Assembly: GCA_900604495.1 (NCBI GenBank)
Contig: UWOR01000009.1
Location: 1-64,000, forward strand
DNA length: 64,000 nt
Source of the DNA: Desulfovibrio sp. Marseille-P6017
GTDB lineage: Bacteria; Bacillota_A; Clostridia; Peptostreptococcales; Peptostreptococcaceae
Reading direction: 5' to 3'
A program made the position numbers and the translations under genes. Below the pieces are notes generated by a model. That model was not told where the DNA came from. It did no database searches and saw only the letters and a program-made list of their open reading frames with translations. Shown here in pieces: positions 10,801 to 20,255 of the stretch (position 1 is the first letter of the stretch; each line of letters opens with the position of its first letter).

Positions 10801-11774
10801 TAAAAGGAAAGAACTTTTTAGACTGGATAATGCCTTCTATACTAAAACATAGAGATTTAGAAAATATAAGAGATGCTATAAATGTAAATATTGAACATAT
10901 AGAAGATCATCCGTCAAAGTGGAGAACAAAGTTATGGTATAAGGAAGATATTTTAATTGATAAAAAAGATGAGGAGAACGAAAATAGTATAGAATGTATA
11001 CTTGAAAACTTAAACTTAGATGAATTTAGTACAGAATATTATGAGCAAATAAAAGAAAAATTAAATTATCAGTATCCATATAAATTCAGTATAACTAAGC
11101 CAGCAAGTATATCAGTTACAGAAATTAAAAAAGTTCAAAATACTTATGAAGAAGATTTTTCACAAAGTTTATTTTCACAAAGAACAGTACTTAAAAAGCC
11201 ATTATTTATTCAAGAAAGTCAAGAAAAGGATAAAATAACTGGAGCGGAAAGAGGTACAATTGTTCATTTAATAATGCAAGTATTAGATTTAAATAAGATA
11301 AGTAACATAGATGATATAAAGAAACAAATAGAAGGATTTATAAAAAAAGGTATAATAACACAGAAACAATCTATGGTATTAAATCCATTTAAAATATATA
11401 AATTTTTTAAATCTGATATAGGACAACGAATGCTAAAATCAGAGTTTATAAAAAGAGAACAGGCTATATATACTCAAATAAAAATGAAAGATGTATATAT
11501 TTTTGAAGCAGAATTACAAAAAGATGATAGCATATATGATAGTGAAACTTTAATGCTAAGAGGTATAATAGATGCTTACTTTGAAGAAAATGGAGAGATA
11601 GTATTGATAGATTATAAGACTGATTTTGTAAATGATGAAAACAAAGAAATCGTAGTAAATAGATATAAAAAGCAATTAGACTTATATTCAGAAGCTCTAG
11701 AAAAGCTTACAGGAAAAAAAGTTAAAGAAAAATGTATTTATCTATTTGGAATAGATAAAGCAGTATCTTATTAA
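7800..11774 (+). CDS. addA: ATP-dependent helicase/nuclease subunit A
   Basis: AddA subunit (1324 aa), the UvrD-family 3'-5' helicase plus nuclease of AddAB. Visible: Walker A AAAAGSGKT near residue 23-32, FIDEYQDSN Walker B near 415, HKSKGLEFPVV motif V, RVLYVAFTRPKEKL motif VI, and a C-terminal RecB-type nuclease motif IDYKTDF near 1270. It follows addB with a one-base overlap; sbcD begins 20 nt later behind AAAGGAG. A UvrD-like insertion rich in acidic residues near 545-560 is not unusual for the family. Confidence 0.97.
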   Translation: MSSPKWTIEQQSVIDSRNCNLLVAAAAGSGKTAVLVERIIQMITDKDNPIDIDKLLVVTFTNAAASEMRERVGDAIGKALDEHPENTNLQNQLVLLNKASITTIHSFCLEVIKSNFHRINLDPNFRIGDTTECTILKTEALEDVFEELYKEKDLGFLNLVESYAEKRGDNELQNIILSIYSFAMASPYPSEWLIKSAEDFNIDDNFEFEKSAWAKSILDTVRIEVSGIEVSMKKALEEVEDILELETFTDKLRIEYLKVKDLLKACNTSWNETYTRMSSMTFENYVKGVKRIPKDAPIYIKEAKDKAKSIRDKAKKSLEDIIQSSFYKDTESIIEEIKYLYPIVKSISSTIIKFEEEYSKRKREKGIIDFNDIEHFALKILTQRDENGKILTDEFGNSIPSEIALAYRDKFYEIFIDEYQDSNLVQEVLLSTIAKIQTPNRFMVGDVKQSIYRFRQAKPEIFQEKYETYGVNEGSLYRKIMLYKNFRSRAEVLDSANYIFENIMSKNIGEIEYTEKERLNLGANFKENNDENIIVGGPTEVHIIQKSKVEDLDDNTEEKQDEEEIDNIQLEARMVGKIIKDLMTPNKDGKIQMIYDKKIDSYRRVEFKDIVILLRATSAWAPVFADELMNMDIPTYADIGVGYFDTIEIKTMISLLQVIDNPLQDIPLLAVLKSPMFGFTPEELIDIRLENKEKSFYEALEDFSYERVLEVNNDEDQVINLGKVYEELEDIHTIKDFNTFSNFGDFNELGQIDLDIQSGEINEISYDNKVFNLSENPQIRKAQEFLIKLKDFKEKSLYMSTDEFLWYLYTKTGYYAYVGALPSGSQRQANLKILFERAKQFEETSFKGIFNFINFISKLKKSNTDMGSAKTLGENADVIRIMSIHKSKGLEFPVVICSGMGKNFNTQDFKKNILYHHSLGYGPQLVDFERRISFPSIAKEALKNKINIENLSEEMRVLYVAFTRPKEKLIITGSTKKIEDSIKKWSSELDSSKTISQYSILKGKNFLDWIMPSILKHRDLENIRDAINVNIEHIEDHPSKWRTKLWYKEDILIDKKDEENENSIECILENLNLDEFSTEYYEQIKEKLNYQYPYKFSITKPASISVTEIKKVQNTYEEDFSQSLFSQRTVLKKPLFIQESQEKDKITGAERGTIVHLIMQVLDLNKISNIDDIKKQIEGFIKKGIITQKQSMVLNPFKIYKFFKSDIGQRMLKSEFIKREQAIYTQIKMKDVYIFEAELQKDDSIYDSETLMLRGIIDAYFEENGEIVLIDYKTDFVNDENKEIVVNRYKKQLDLYSEALEKLTGKKVKEKCIYLFGIDKAVSY

Positions 11775-11793
11775 AACTTAAAGGAGAATATAA

Positions 11794-13011
11794 ATGAAAT
11801 TTATACATACATCAGACTGGCATTTAGGTAAAAGTTTAGAAGGTCACTCTAGAATAGAAGAGCAAGAAAAATTTTGTGATGATTTTGTGAATATAGTAAA
11901 TGCCAATGATATAGATTTAGTTATAATAGCAGGAGACATATATGATACGTCAAATCCTCCAGCACAGGCAGAAAAATTATTTTATAAAACAGTATCAAGA
12001 TTAGCTAATAATGGGGAAAGATGTGTTTTGATAATAGCAGGAAACCATGATAATCCAGAGCGATTAGCTGCAATAACTCCATTAGCTCATGAACAAGGTA
12101 TAATAGTTTTAGGATATCCATTAAGTTCAACAGAAAAGTCAAAATATAAGGGATTTGAGATTTTAGAAGCAAAAGAAGGTTGCTTAAAAATAGAAGTAAA
12201 TGGCGAAGAAAAAGCAACTATAATTACATTACCTTATCCAAGTGAAAAAAGGTTAAATGAGGCAATTGGAACTCCAAGTAGTGATGAAGAAGCTCAAAAA
12301 ACTTACTCAGAGAGGGTCGGTCAAATATTTAGAGATTTAGAAGAAAATTTTGAAGATGATACTATAAATTTAGCTGTATCCCATATATTTGTAGTGGGTG
12401 GAGAATGTACAGATTCAGAAAGACCAATACAACTAGGTGGAAGTTTGCTAGTAGAAAAGAAAGATTTACCAACTAAGGCACAGTATATAGCATTAGGTCA
12501 TTTGCATAAACCTCAAAAAGCATCACATAGATTAAATGCTTATTATTCTGGTTCTCCATTGCAATACAGCAAAGATGAAAGAAGTTATGCTAAGGGAGCT
12601 AATATAGTGGAATTAAAAGCTGGGGAAAGTCCAGTTATACAAAGTATATATTTTAAAGATTATAAGCCAATAGAAGTATTTAAATGTGATGGAATAGAAG
12701 AGGCAATTAAGATATGTGAGGATAATAAGGATAGAGATATTTGGTCATATTTTGAGATAAAGACAGAACATGTAATAAATCAATCAGATATAAAAAAAAT
12801 GAAGGAACTTCTAGATGATATTATAGAGATTAGACCTATAATAATATCTGATTATGAGGAAGAAGAAATTGATGTAAAAGAAAAATCTATGGGAGAATTA
12901 TTTAAAGAATTTTATCAATTTAGTACAGGTTTTGAGCCTAGAGGGGAACTTATGGATTTATTTTTAGGCATAATAAGTGAAGAAGGTGATTTAGAAAATG
13001 AGACCAATTAA
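11794..13011 (+). CDS. sbcD: Exonuclease SbcCD subunit D (Mre11-like nuclease)
   Basis: 405-aa calcineurin-type metallophosphoesterase, the nuclease subunit of SbcCD that opens hairpins and protein-blocked DNA ends. Metal ligands visible: D8 and H10 in SDWHLG, D48 in AGDIYD, N84-H85 in AGNHD, and a C-terminal GHLHKP motif. RBS AAAGGAG before ATG 11794. The last 14 nt overlap sbcC, the usual sbcD-sbcC coupling. Confidence 0.96.
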   Translation: MKFIHTSDWHLGKSLEGHSRIEEQEKFCDDFVNIVNANDIDLVIIAGDIYDTSNPPAQAEKLFYKTVSRLANNGERCVLIIAGNHDNPERLAAITPLAHEQGIIVLGYPLSSTEKSKYKGFEILEAKEGCLKIEVNGEEKATIITLPYPSEKRLNEAIGTPSSDEEAQKTYSERVGQIFRDLEENFEDDTINLAVSHIFVVGGECTDSERPIQLGGSLLVEKKDLPTKAQYIALGHLHKPQKASHRLNAYYSGSPLQYSKDERSYAKGANIVELKAGESPVIQSIYFKDYKPIEVFKCDGIEEAIKICEDNKDRDIWSYFEIKTEHVINQSDIKKMKELLDDIIEIRPIIISDYEEEEIDVKEKSMGELFKEFYQFSTGFEPRGELMDLFLGIISEEGDLENETN

Positions 13012-16000
13012 GTTAAAGTTAAGTGGGCTTAATAGTTATGTTGAGGAGCAAATTATAGATTTTGAAGAACTTATAGATAGAGGTCTATTTGGTATATTTG
13101 GGAATACAGGAAGTGGAAAATCTACAATTTTAGATGCTATAACTATAGCTATGTATGGAAATATATCAAGAAATACTAAAGAGTTTATAAATAGTGCATG
13201 TAAAGAAGCCGTAGTAACTTATGAATTTGAAATAGGAAGTAAAAATAATAAGAGAAGATATGAGGTAAGTAGAGTTATAGGGAGAAGCAAGGCTGGCGGA
13301 ACAAAAACTACTTATGCTAGATTAATAGAGAAACAAAAAGATAAAACAGAAGTTATACTTGCTGATAAAGCTAAGGATGTAAATGATATGATTGCTAAAG
13401 TTGTGGGACTTACGGCTAATGATTTTACAAGATCTGTTGTTTTACCTCAAGGTAAATTTAATGAGTTTTTAAAACTAACAGGCTCAGATAGAAGAGATAT
13501 GTTAGAAAGAATATTTAATCTTGAAAAATATGGTAGAGGGCTTATAGATAAAGTTAGAAAAAGAAAGAATGAGAAGAACCTTGAATTAAGAGATTTAAAT
13601 ACAAAAATGAGTCAATTTGAAGGTGTTAGCATAGAGTTATATGATAATACATTAAAAGAGTTAGAAGAACTAAAATTAAGTGCAAAAGATAATGATAAAA
13701 AACTAGATTTAGCTCAAAAACAATATGAAGAAAGTAAAGAGGTTTATGAAGAACAAATTAAATTAGAAAGTTATGAATCTAGAAAGAAAGATTTAGATTT
13801 AAAGAAAAAAGATATACAAGATAAAAAAATTCAATTAGAGAATGCAGAGAATGCAGAAAGAGTAAATCCTAAAATATATGAAGTACAAGAATTAGATAAA
13901 AAAATAAATGATGACTCGATAAAGATAGAAGAAATAGAAAAAAAATTATGTATTTATAATCAAGAGCTTGCTATCACAAAAAATAGATATGAAGAAGCAT
14001 ACAAATCTAAAAATGAAGAAATGCCTAGGCTTGCTGAATACAGAGAAAAATTTAATAATGCAATAAAAATAGAAGAAGAATTAAATATAATAAACAAAGA
14101 AATTAAGGATATGAAAGAAAAAGGTATTGCATTAAGTAAGGAAAAGAAATTATCTGAAATAAATAAAAAGGATATAGAAGCTAATAAAGATGTAATAATT
14201 AAAAATATTAAAGATAAAGAAGAAAAATTAAATAAATTAAAAATAAGTGCAGAGCTAAAACAAAAAATATTTTTAGCATATGAATATGAAAAAGAATATT
14301 CAAAGGTTGAATATGAAAAATCACAAAAAGAAGATAAATTAAACTATTTAACTAAAGATTTAGATGATTTAAATTTAAAAAGTAAGTATATAGAAAGAGA
14401 TAGATTAACCATAAGTACTAAGTTAGATGAATTACTTAATTCTCAAGAATTGCTATTAAAAAAATGTCCAGGAACTAATGATGGTATTTTATCAAAGAGT
14501 GAACATGTAAGTGATTTAAGAAATAAGCTAACTATATTAAAAGAAAATGAATCTAAAATGAAAATCTTACAAGACGAGATAAATGCTATTTTAGAAAAGA
14601 AATATAATAATAGCAGAGAAATTGCAGTTGTAACTGATAGATTAGAAGTTAACAAAAAAGAAATACAAGATTTAGAAAAAGAAATAGATAGACTTAAATA
14701 CTTAAACTTAGCATTAGAACTTAGAAAAGAATTAAAGTCAGATATGCCATGTCCAGTATGTGGATCAACACACCATGAGCATATAGAATCTTCAAGTAAA
14801 GATGACGAAATAGAATTTTTAAAGAGTAAGTTAGAAAAACATATTGAAATTGATAATCTGACAAAAGCTAATTTAGAGGAAATGAATTTAAAAAATGGAG
14901 AATATATTTCTATTGAAAAAATAAAACTAAAAGAATTAGCTGAGGTAAAAGGCAAAGTAGGAGAGTTAACTTCTATAGAGGTATCGTCTAGACTAGAATC
15001 AGAAAATAGAATATTAGAATTACTAAAAAGTAATGTTCAAAAATGGAATGAAGATAAAGAAAATATGGAAGTTAGAATTAATAAATTAAAGGAAGAAAAA
15101 AGTAAGATAGAAAAGGACGAAATTAAGATACAAGAAGAAATAAATAGTTATAAAAAATCTATAAAAGAAATAAAACTAAATTTAGAAGATATTGAGCTTA
15201 AGTATAAAAAGATTAAAGCTGAATATTTAAACTTAAAAGCTATTGTAAAAGTATCTAATTTAAGTACAAAAGTAGAAGAAATAAATTCTAATGAGAAAAT
15301 AATGGAAGAAGTAAATGCTGAGTATACACAATTAGTAAGTGAAAAAGAAAGAATAGAATTAGAGATAAAAGTCTTAGATGATAAAATACATAAAACTGAA
15401 TTAGAACTTATAACAGCTAGAGAACTATATTCTGAAAAATGTAGATTTAGAGATGGAAAACAAGCGGACTTTATTTCTATAACTAAGGGAGAATCACCTA
15501 AAGAGTCATTAGAAAAAATTGAAGTATATGCAAAAAAAATCAGTAAATTAGAAGAAGATTTAAAAAGCAAGTTAGAAACACAAAGAATTGAATATGAAAA
15601 ATGTTTAGGCGATAAAAAGAATATAGAAGGTAGTTTGAAAACTGCAAAAGATCAATATAAAATACAAGAAGAAACATTAAATCAGTTATTAAGTGAAAAT
15701 AAATTTGAAAGTATTTATGCTGTCAGAAGATGTTTGCTTGAATATGAACATAAAAAAAGATTATCAGAGGAAATAGGAGAGTACGAAGAAGAACAAAAAC
15801 TATTAAGTTCTAAGATAGAAGATTTAAAACATAAGTTATCTGGAAGACGTATTAAAAAAGAAGAATTTGAAGATTTAAAAAATAAAATCTATCTACTAAG
15901 AGTAGAAAGTGGAGAATTATCAAAAGAAATAGGAGCAAAACAAAATATATTAAGTAGATTAAAAGATTCATTAGATAAAGTAAAAGAAATTACAAAAGAC

Positions 16001-16528
16001 TTAAGAAAAACACAACATAAAGTTGATCTATTAGATGATTTAGACAAGATTGTACAGGGTAATAGATTTGTTGAATATGTGGCGACAAATCAATTAAAGT
16101 ATATAGCTCTTGAAGCATCAAAAAGACTAGAATCTATAACTAAGGGTCGATATGCACTAGAAATAGATCAAAAATTAAATTTTGTTATGAGAGATAATTT
16201 TAATGGAGGAGAAAGAAGAAGTGTAGATACTCTTTCAGGAGGAGAAACATTTTTAACTTCATTATCACTGGCACTTGCATTATCATCACAAATACAATTA
16301 AAAGGTAGATCACCATTAGAATTTTTCTTCTTAGATGAAGGTTTTGGTTCATTAGATAATGAATTATTAGATATAGTTATGCAATCATTAGAAAGACTAC
16401 ATAGTGATAAGCTAAGTGTAGGAATTATAAGTCATGTTGAAGATTTGAAAAATAGGGTACCTGTAAAGCTGGTAGTTTCACCAAGTGAAGCAGGCTCAGG
16501 ATCAAAAGTAAAAATAGAATATAGTTAA
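12998..16528 (+). CDS. sbcC: Exonuclease SbcCD subunit C (Rad50-like ATPase)
   Basis: 1176-aa SMC-family ATPase. N-terminal Walker A GNTGSGKST near residue 36. Two long coiled-coil arms flank a zinc hook CPVC at about C585 and C588. The C-terminal half holds the LSGGE signature and the Walker B/D-loop segment FFLDEGFGSLD near 1110. It partners SbcD to tether and cut DNA ends. ATG 12998 lies inside the end of sbcD. It is the last gene of the repair cluster; the next gene is convergent. Confidence 0.96.
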   Translation: MRPIKLKLSGLNSYVEEQIIDFEELIDRGLFGIFGNTGSGKSTILDAITIAMYGNISRNTKEFINSACKEAVVTYEFEIGSKNNKRRYEVSRVIGRSKAGGTKTTYARLIEKQKDKTEVILADKAKDVNDMIAKVVGLTANDFTRSVVLPQGKFNEFLKLTGSDRRDMLERIFNLEKYGRGLIDKVRKRKNEKNLELRDLNTKMSQFEGVSIELYDNTLKELEELKLSAKDNDKKLDLAQKQYEESKEVYEEQIKLESYESRKKDLDLKKKDIQDKKIQLENAENAERVNPKIYEVQELDKKINDDSIKIEEIEKKLCIYNQELAITKNRYEEAYKSKNEEMPRLAEYREKFNNAIKIEEELNIINKEIKDMKEKGIALSKEKKLSEINKKDIEANKDVIIKNIKDKEEKLNKLKISAELKQKIFLAYEYEKEYSKVEYEKSQKEDKLNYLTKDLDDLNLKSKYIERDRLTISTKLDELLNSQELLLKKCPGTNDGILSKSEHVSDLRNKLTILKENESKMKILQDEINAILEKKYNNSREIAVVTDRLEVNKKEIQDLEKEIDRLKYLNLALELRKELKSDMPCPVCGSTHHEHIESSSKDDEIEFLKSKLEKHIEIDNLTKANLEEMNLKNGEYISIEKIKLKELAEVKGKVGELTSIEVSSRLESENRILELLKSNVQKWNEDKENMEVRINKLKEEKSKIEKDEIKIQEEINSYKKSIKEIKLNLEDIELKYKKIKAEYLNLKAIVKVSNLSTKVEEINSNEKIMEEVNAEYTQLVSEKERIELEIKVLDDKIHKTELELITARELYSEKCRFRDGKQADFISITKGESPKESLEKIEVYAKKISKLEEDLKSKLETQRIEYEKCLGDKKNIEGSLKTAKDQYKIQEETLNQLLSENKFESIYAVRRCLLEYEHKKRLSEEIGEYEEEQKLLSSKIEDLKHKLSGRRIKKEEFEDLKNKIYLLRVESGELSKEIGAKQNILSRLKDSLDKVKEITKDLRKTQHKVDLLDDLDKIVQGNRFVEYVATNQLKYIALEASKRLESITKGRYALEIDQKLNFVMRDNFNGGERRSVDTLSGGETFLTSLSLALALSSQIQLKGRSPLEFFFLDEGFGSLDNELLDIVMQSLERLHSDKLSVGIISHVEDLKNRVPVKLVVSPSEAGSGSKVKIEYS

Positions 16529-16529
16529 T

Positions 16530-16567
16530 AAAAAAAGTGGCATCTACAAGGGGGAATTGTAGATGCC
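16530..16567 (-). terminator. Rho-independent terminator with C5 loop
   Basis: Ten-base-pair stem 16539-16548 / 16558-16567 (GGCATCTACA) with loop AGGGGGAAT on the + strand, that is, a C5 loop on the minus strand. On the minus strand it is followed by ACTTTTTTTATT, so it terminates leftward transcription. The + strand side lacks a T tract, though the hairpin could also stop or protect the sbcC transcript. Confidence 0.75.
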
Positions 16568-16658
16568 TATATTATATATACTTATTAGGGGGAGAGATAT
16601 ATAATTTCCGCTCTCACATATAATTATTTACAATTTTAAAATTTATATACATGTTTAT

Positions 16659-16700
16659 AAAAAAAGCCACCTAAACAAGGGGGGGGAAAGAATAGGTGGC
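16659..16700 (-). terminator. Rho-independent terminator with C8 loop
   Basis: Stem GCCACCTA 16666-16673 / TAGGTGGC 16693-16700. Read on the minus strand it is followed by seven T residues (16659-16665). The loop carries eight consecutive C on the minus strand (G run 16679-16686 on +). It lies downstream of the reductase-like gene that ends at 16881 and is the first of two tandem terminators for it. The stretch 16568-16658 between them holds a further G5 run at 16588-16592 and no gene that I can support. Confidence 0.78.
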
Positions 16701-16880
16701 TTAAGTTTAAGGGAAAGAAATTATTATTTTTAACCGCTCATTTTAGAATATTAACAGGAGTTTTGATATTCATGCTATTTACTTTTCTTAAGAGAAACTC
16801 TTTTAAGTTCCTCTTGATATATTATATGCGCATACTGAAAAAAGTGACATAAAATGTAATAAAAATTAAAAAAAATATAT

Positions 16881-17555
16881 TTAGTGTAGAAAACTGTCGG
16901 GATTGATAATAGATTTAAATTCATCAAATCCAATTCTATCTATATAAGCACCTAATCTTTCTTTACCTTTTGCATTTTTAGCGTATGTTTTTACAATTTT
17001 ATCTACAATGTCTAAGACATTTTCATCAGGTACATTCATTATTAATCTATTTCCTAATCTAGGTATAGTTCCACCTTTACCTCCTACAAAAACAGTCCAT
17101 CCTTTAGGCATTCCCATTAAACCTATATCACGAGTATGGTTATCAGCACAGCTATTAGGACATCCACTAACACCAATCTTTAACTTATTTGGCAAATTCA
17201 TGCCATGATATCTATTATCTAAATCTAATCCTAATTTTACGGAATCTCTAAATCCTCTTTTACAAAAAGTTGTACCAGGACAAGTTTTTATACTTCTAAC
17301 GCATAGTCCAATTGCAGCACCAGGTTTCATTCCTAAATCAGCCCATGCACTATCTATATCTTCTTCTTTTAAACCAACTAATGCTATACGTTGTGCAGCA
17401 GTAACCTTTATAGCATCAACATTATACTTATCTGCAACATCAGCTAATTTTCTTAATTGATCAGAACTTATTAAACCAGCAGGAACGTGAGGTGCTATAG
17501 CATAAGTAGATTTATCTCTTTGTAAAACAGCACCTTTATCTAGTAAGTCATTCAT
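16881..17555 (-). CDS. Small nitrite/sulfite reductase-like siroheme and 4Fe-4S domain protein
   Basis: 224 aa. It carries the siroheme/4Fe-4S signature C92-x5-C98 (TCPGTTFC) and C132-x3-C136 (GCPNSC), as in NirB and sulfite reductases. It consists of one ferredoxin-like half plus one catalytic-type half only, far shorter than NirB or CysI. Such stand-alone clostridial proteins have an unclear substrate; nitrite, sulfite or an electron-transfer role are possible. ATG start with GAGGTAAT upstream on the minus strand. It is single-gene, with two terminators downstream and a divergent neighbour upstream. Confidence 0.8.
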   Translation of the reverse strand: MNDLLDKGAVLQRDKSTYAIAPHVPAGLISSDQLRKLADVADKYNVDAIKVTAAQRIALVGLKEEDIDSAWADLGMKPGAAIGLCVRSIKTCPGTTFCKRGFRDSVKLGLDLDNRYHGMNLPNKLKIGVSGCPNSCADNHTRDIGLMGMPKGWTVFVGGKGGTIPRLGNRLIMNVPDENVLDIVDKIVKTYAKNAKGKERLGAYIDRIGFDEFKSIINPDSFLH

Positions 17556-17734
17556 TTTATTACCTCCAGATGTTATTTTTATATGATATAACTTATTATT
17601 AGTAATTATTAATTTTTTATAAATGAAATAATAATTTTTACTTAGCGTACATATAAGTAATTATATAAAATGAAAAACATTTTAAATTGCTAAGAGGGCA
17701 TAATATTATGGAATAATCTTATATGAATTGTACT

Positions 17735-17764
17735 GTTTCCAAAAAATATATATTTGTGTTATAA
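17735..17764 (+). promoter_or_regulatory. Probable sigma-A promoter with extended -10
   Basis: TATAAT at 17759-17764 is preceded by TG one base earlier (TGTTATAAT), an extended -10. A weak -35 candidate TTTCCA lies 18 nt upstream. It lies about 55 nt before the CorC-family start. The rest of the 17556-17800 divergent region holds an imperfect inverted repeat (CTTAGC at 17641, GCTAAG near 17690) of unknown role. Confidence 0.5.
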
Positions 17765-17819
17765 TTAATACTAACATTATACTAAATATAAAAAACAGAA
17801 ATTAGGAGTGTGGTTAAGG

Positions 17820-19076
17820 TTGGATTCGACCAGTAGTAGTAATTTGATTCAAATAGTATTATTAGGGATATTATTAGTAAGTTCAGGATTTTTCTCAGCA
17901 TCAGAAACTGCTTTAATGTCTTTAAGTAAAATAAGAATTAGGTATATGAAAGAGGAAGGGGTTAAGGGTGCTAAATTAGTAGGTTCCCTAATAGATAATC
18001 CTAATAATCTTTTAACATCTATACTAGTAGGAAATAATGTTGTAAATATAGCAGCAACATCTATATCAACATCATTATTTATGTCTTTATATGGAGATGG
18101 TGGTGTACCTATAGCAACTGCAGTTATGACTATATTAGTACTAATATTTGGAGAAATTACTCCAAAAACTATAGCAGCTAACAATACAGAGAAAGTTGCA
18201 CTTGTAGTTTCAAAACCAATAAAAACTACAATAGTAATTTTAAAGCCTATAGTATGGATATTTAATCTTATAACAAAGGTAATATTTAAAGTTCTTGGTG
18301 TCCAAGATAAGGGTATTCAGCCATACATAACAGAAGAAGAATTAAAAACTATGGTAAATGTAAGTCACGAAGAAGGAGTACTTCAAATGGAAGAAAGAGA
18401 AATTATAAATAATGTATTCCAATTTGGTGACATGCAAGCTAAAGAAGCTATGGTTCAAAGATTAGATATTATAGCTATAAATGCAGAGGATACCTACGAT
18501 GAAATCATGGATTTATTTAAGAATGAAAAATTAAGTAGATTGCCTGTATATGAAGAGTCTATAGATAATATAATAGGAATTCTTAATATAAAGGATGTTG
18601 TTTTCTTAGAAGACAATGAAATCGAAAAATTTAATATAAAAGATTATGTAAGAGAAGCATTTTTCACATATGAATTTAAGAAAATAACTCAACTTTTAGA
18701 AGAAATGAAGAAAGAAAAAACTCAAATGGCTATAGTAGTAGATGAATATGGCGCAACAGCAGGTTTAATAACAGTAGAAGATTTAGTTGAAGTAATAGTC
18801 GGTGATATAGATGATGAGTATGATGAAGAAGATGATGAGATACAAGTAATAAAAGAGGATGAATATATAGTTGAAGGAAGTACTAAAATAACAGATGTAA
18901 ATGAAATGATAGGAACTAAGTTAGAGTCAGAAGAATTTGATTCTATTGGTGGTTTTATAATAGGTCATTTAGGTCGTATTCCAGATGAGAGTGAAGTTGT
19001 TGAAGTAGATAATATAAAACTATGTATAGAAAGCCTTGATAAAAACAGAATAATGAAAATAAGAATATTCACATAA
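17820..19076 (+). CDS. HlyC/CorC (CNNM/DUF21) family CBS-domain membrane protein
   Basis: Membrane protein of about 418 aa: N-terminal DUF21/CNNM transmembrane domain (starting LIQIVLLGILLVSSGFFSASETALMSL), paired CBS domains (about 195-330), and a C-terminal CorC/HlyC transporter-associated domain rich in acidic residues. Family members act in Mg2+/Co2+ efflux or cation homeostasis; the substrate here is inferred. A GTG at 17808 overlaps the only Shine-Dalgarno-like AGGAG (17804-17808), so TTG 17820 (11 nt spacing) is the better start, although the spacing is long. It is monocistronic with a terminator directly downstream. Confidence 0.88.
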   Translation: MDSTSSSNLIQIVLLGILLVSSGFFSASETALMSLSKIRIRYMKEEGVKGAKLVGSLIDNPNNLLTSILVGNNVVNIAATSISTSLFMSLYGDGGVPIATAVMTILVLIFGEITPKTIAANNTEKVALVVSKPIKTTIVILKPIVWIFNLITKVIFKVLGVQDKGIQPYITEEELKTMVNVSHEEGVLQMEEREIINNVFQFGDMQAKEAMVQRLDIIAINAEDTYDEIMDLFKNEKLSRLPVYEESIDNIIGILNIKDVVFLEDNEIEKFNIKDYVREAFFTYEFKKITQLLEEMKKEKTQMAIVVDEYGATAGLITVEDLVEVIVGDIDDEYDEEDDEIQVIKEDEYIVEGSTKITDVNEMIGTKLESEEFDSIGGFIIGHLGRIPDESEVVEVDNIKLCIESLDKNRIMKIRIFT

Positions 19077-19081
19077 ATAAT

Positions 19082-19112
19082 AAAACACTGCAATTAAGCA
19101 GTGTTTTATTTG
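19082..19112 (+). terminator. Rho-independent terminator
   Basis: Stem AAAACACTGC 19082-19091 with GCAGTGTTTT 19098-19107 and loop AATTAA, followed by ATTT. Follows the CorC-family gene. Confidence 0.85.
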
Positions 19113-19161
19113 TATATGATGATAATTTTAAGTGTATAATTAAGTAAAAGGGGGTTATTAA

Positions 19162-20214
19162 ATGAATGTTTTAAATAGAGATTTTTTAATAAAGTTAAAG
19201 AATAATTCAATTTTTTTTATTATATATAGTTTATGTTTTATATTTATATACAAAACATTTCCTTACATAGCTCCATTTTTTATTGGATTAATAATAGCGC
19301 TTATAATTAATCCAATATCCCAAAAGCTTAAAGAGAGATTAAATATAAATAAAGGGATATCTACTCTTATATTAAGTTTTTTCGGTGTAGCTATAGCCAT
19401 TGGAATTACTACAGCAATGGCCATTTCAGGGACTAAACAATTAATAATTTTTTTAAATCATATAGATACAAACTATAATGATATTAATAATATGATAATT
19501 ATGTTAATGAATAAGGCAAGTGATTATCTAGAGAATTTTAAAGAAATATCAAACATCAATATTGAGGATATGATGAGTAAGTACAGTTCTGAGTTAGTTG
19601 GGGTAATAAAAAGTTGTTTAAGTAACATAATAAATTTTGCTGGGTCAATACCATACATAGTTATATTAATTATAACTTTATTTATATCTACCTACTTTAT
19701 TGCAAAAGATATAGATAAAATAGAAGATGGCTTTTATAGCATGTTTACAGATAATGCAAAAGTTAAAGTAAAAAATATAAAAAAAGAAATTAGATTATCC
19801 ATATTAGGTTATATAAGGGCATATGTAATACTTATAGGAATAACTTTTTTAGTTATATGGGGAAGCTTTAGCTTCTTTGGAGTAAAATATGGATTTATAT
19901 TAGGTGTAATAGGTGGATTACTTGATTTAATTCCCTTTTTAGGTATTGTAGTTATTTTTGTACCAGTTATAATATACAACTTAGTGATAGAAAATTATTT
20001 TGTAGCAATATCCATAAGCATCGTATTTTTAGCGTTATCTATAGTAAGACAAATTCTTGAGCCTAAGTTAGTTTCTACTCACATAGGATTAAATCCATTA
20101 TCTACAGTAATTGCTATATTTATAGGAGTGCAAGTAAAAGGAGTAATTGGAATAATATTTTGTTTAGGGTTAGTAGCTATGCATGATATTTTAAAGAAGG
20201 TTGAAATTTTATAA
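19162..20214 (+). CDS. AI-2E/PerM-family membrane protein, YtvI-like
   Basis: 350-aa polytopic protein of the AI-2E transporter (UPF0118) family. About seven hydrophobic segments: three near the N-terminus, one near 165-180, and a C-terminal group including GFILGVIGGLLDLIPFLG, a family hallmark. Size and sequence are closest to the sporulation membrane protein YtvI, but assignment within the family is by resemblance only. RBS AAAGGGGG before ATG 19162. Peptidase T follows 41 nt later, possibly co-transcribed. Confidence 0.78.
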   Translation: MNVLNRDFLIKLKNNSIFFIIYSLCFIFIYKTFPYIAPFFIGLIIALIINPISQKLKERLNINKGISTLILSFFGVAIAIGITTAMAISGTKQLIIFLNHIDTNYNDINNMIIMLMNKASDYLENFKEISNINIEDMMSKYSSELVGVIKSCLSNIINFAGSIPYIVILIITLFISTYFIAKDIDKIEDGFYSMFTDNAKVKVKNIKKEIRLSILGYIRAYVILIGITFLVIWGSFSFFGVKYGFILGVIGGLLDLIPFLGIVVIFVPVIIYNLVIENYFVAISISIVFLALSIVRQILEPKLVSTHIGLNPLSTVIAIFIGVQVKGVIGIIFCLGLVAMHDILKKVEIL

Positions 20215-20255
20215 TAAAGTAAAGTATAAAATAACATAAGAAAGAAGGCGTTTAT

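Noticed and set aside
14443..15570. Long open frames antisense to the sbcC coiled-coil region
   Set aside because: Caused by biased codon use in the coiled coil; composition is Ser/Phe/Leu-rich noise with no RBS.
17641..17700. Inverted repeat CTTAGC/GCTAAG as an operator or riboswitch
   Set aside because: Widely separated short arms with AT-rich filling; no supporting feature.
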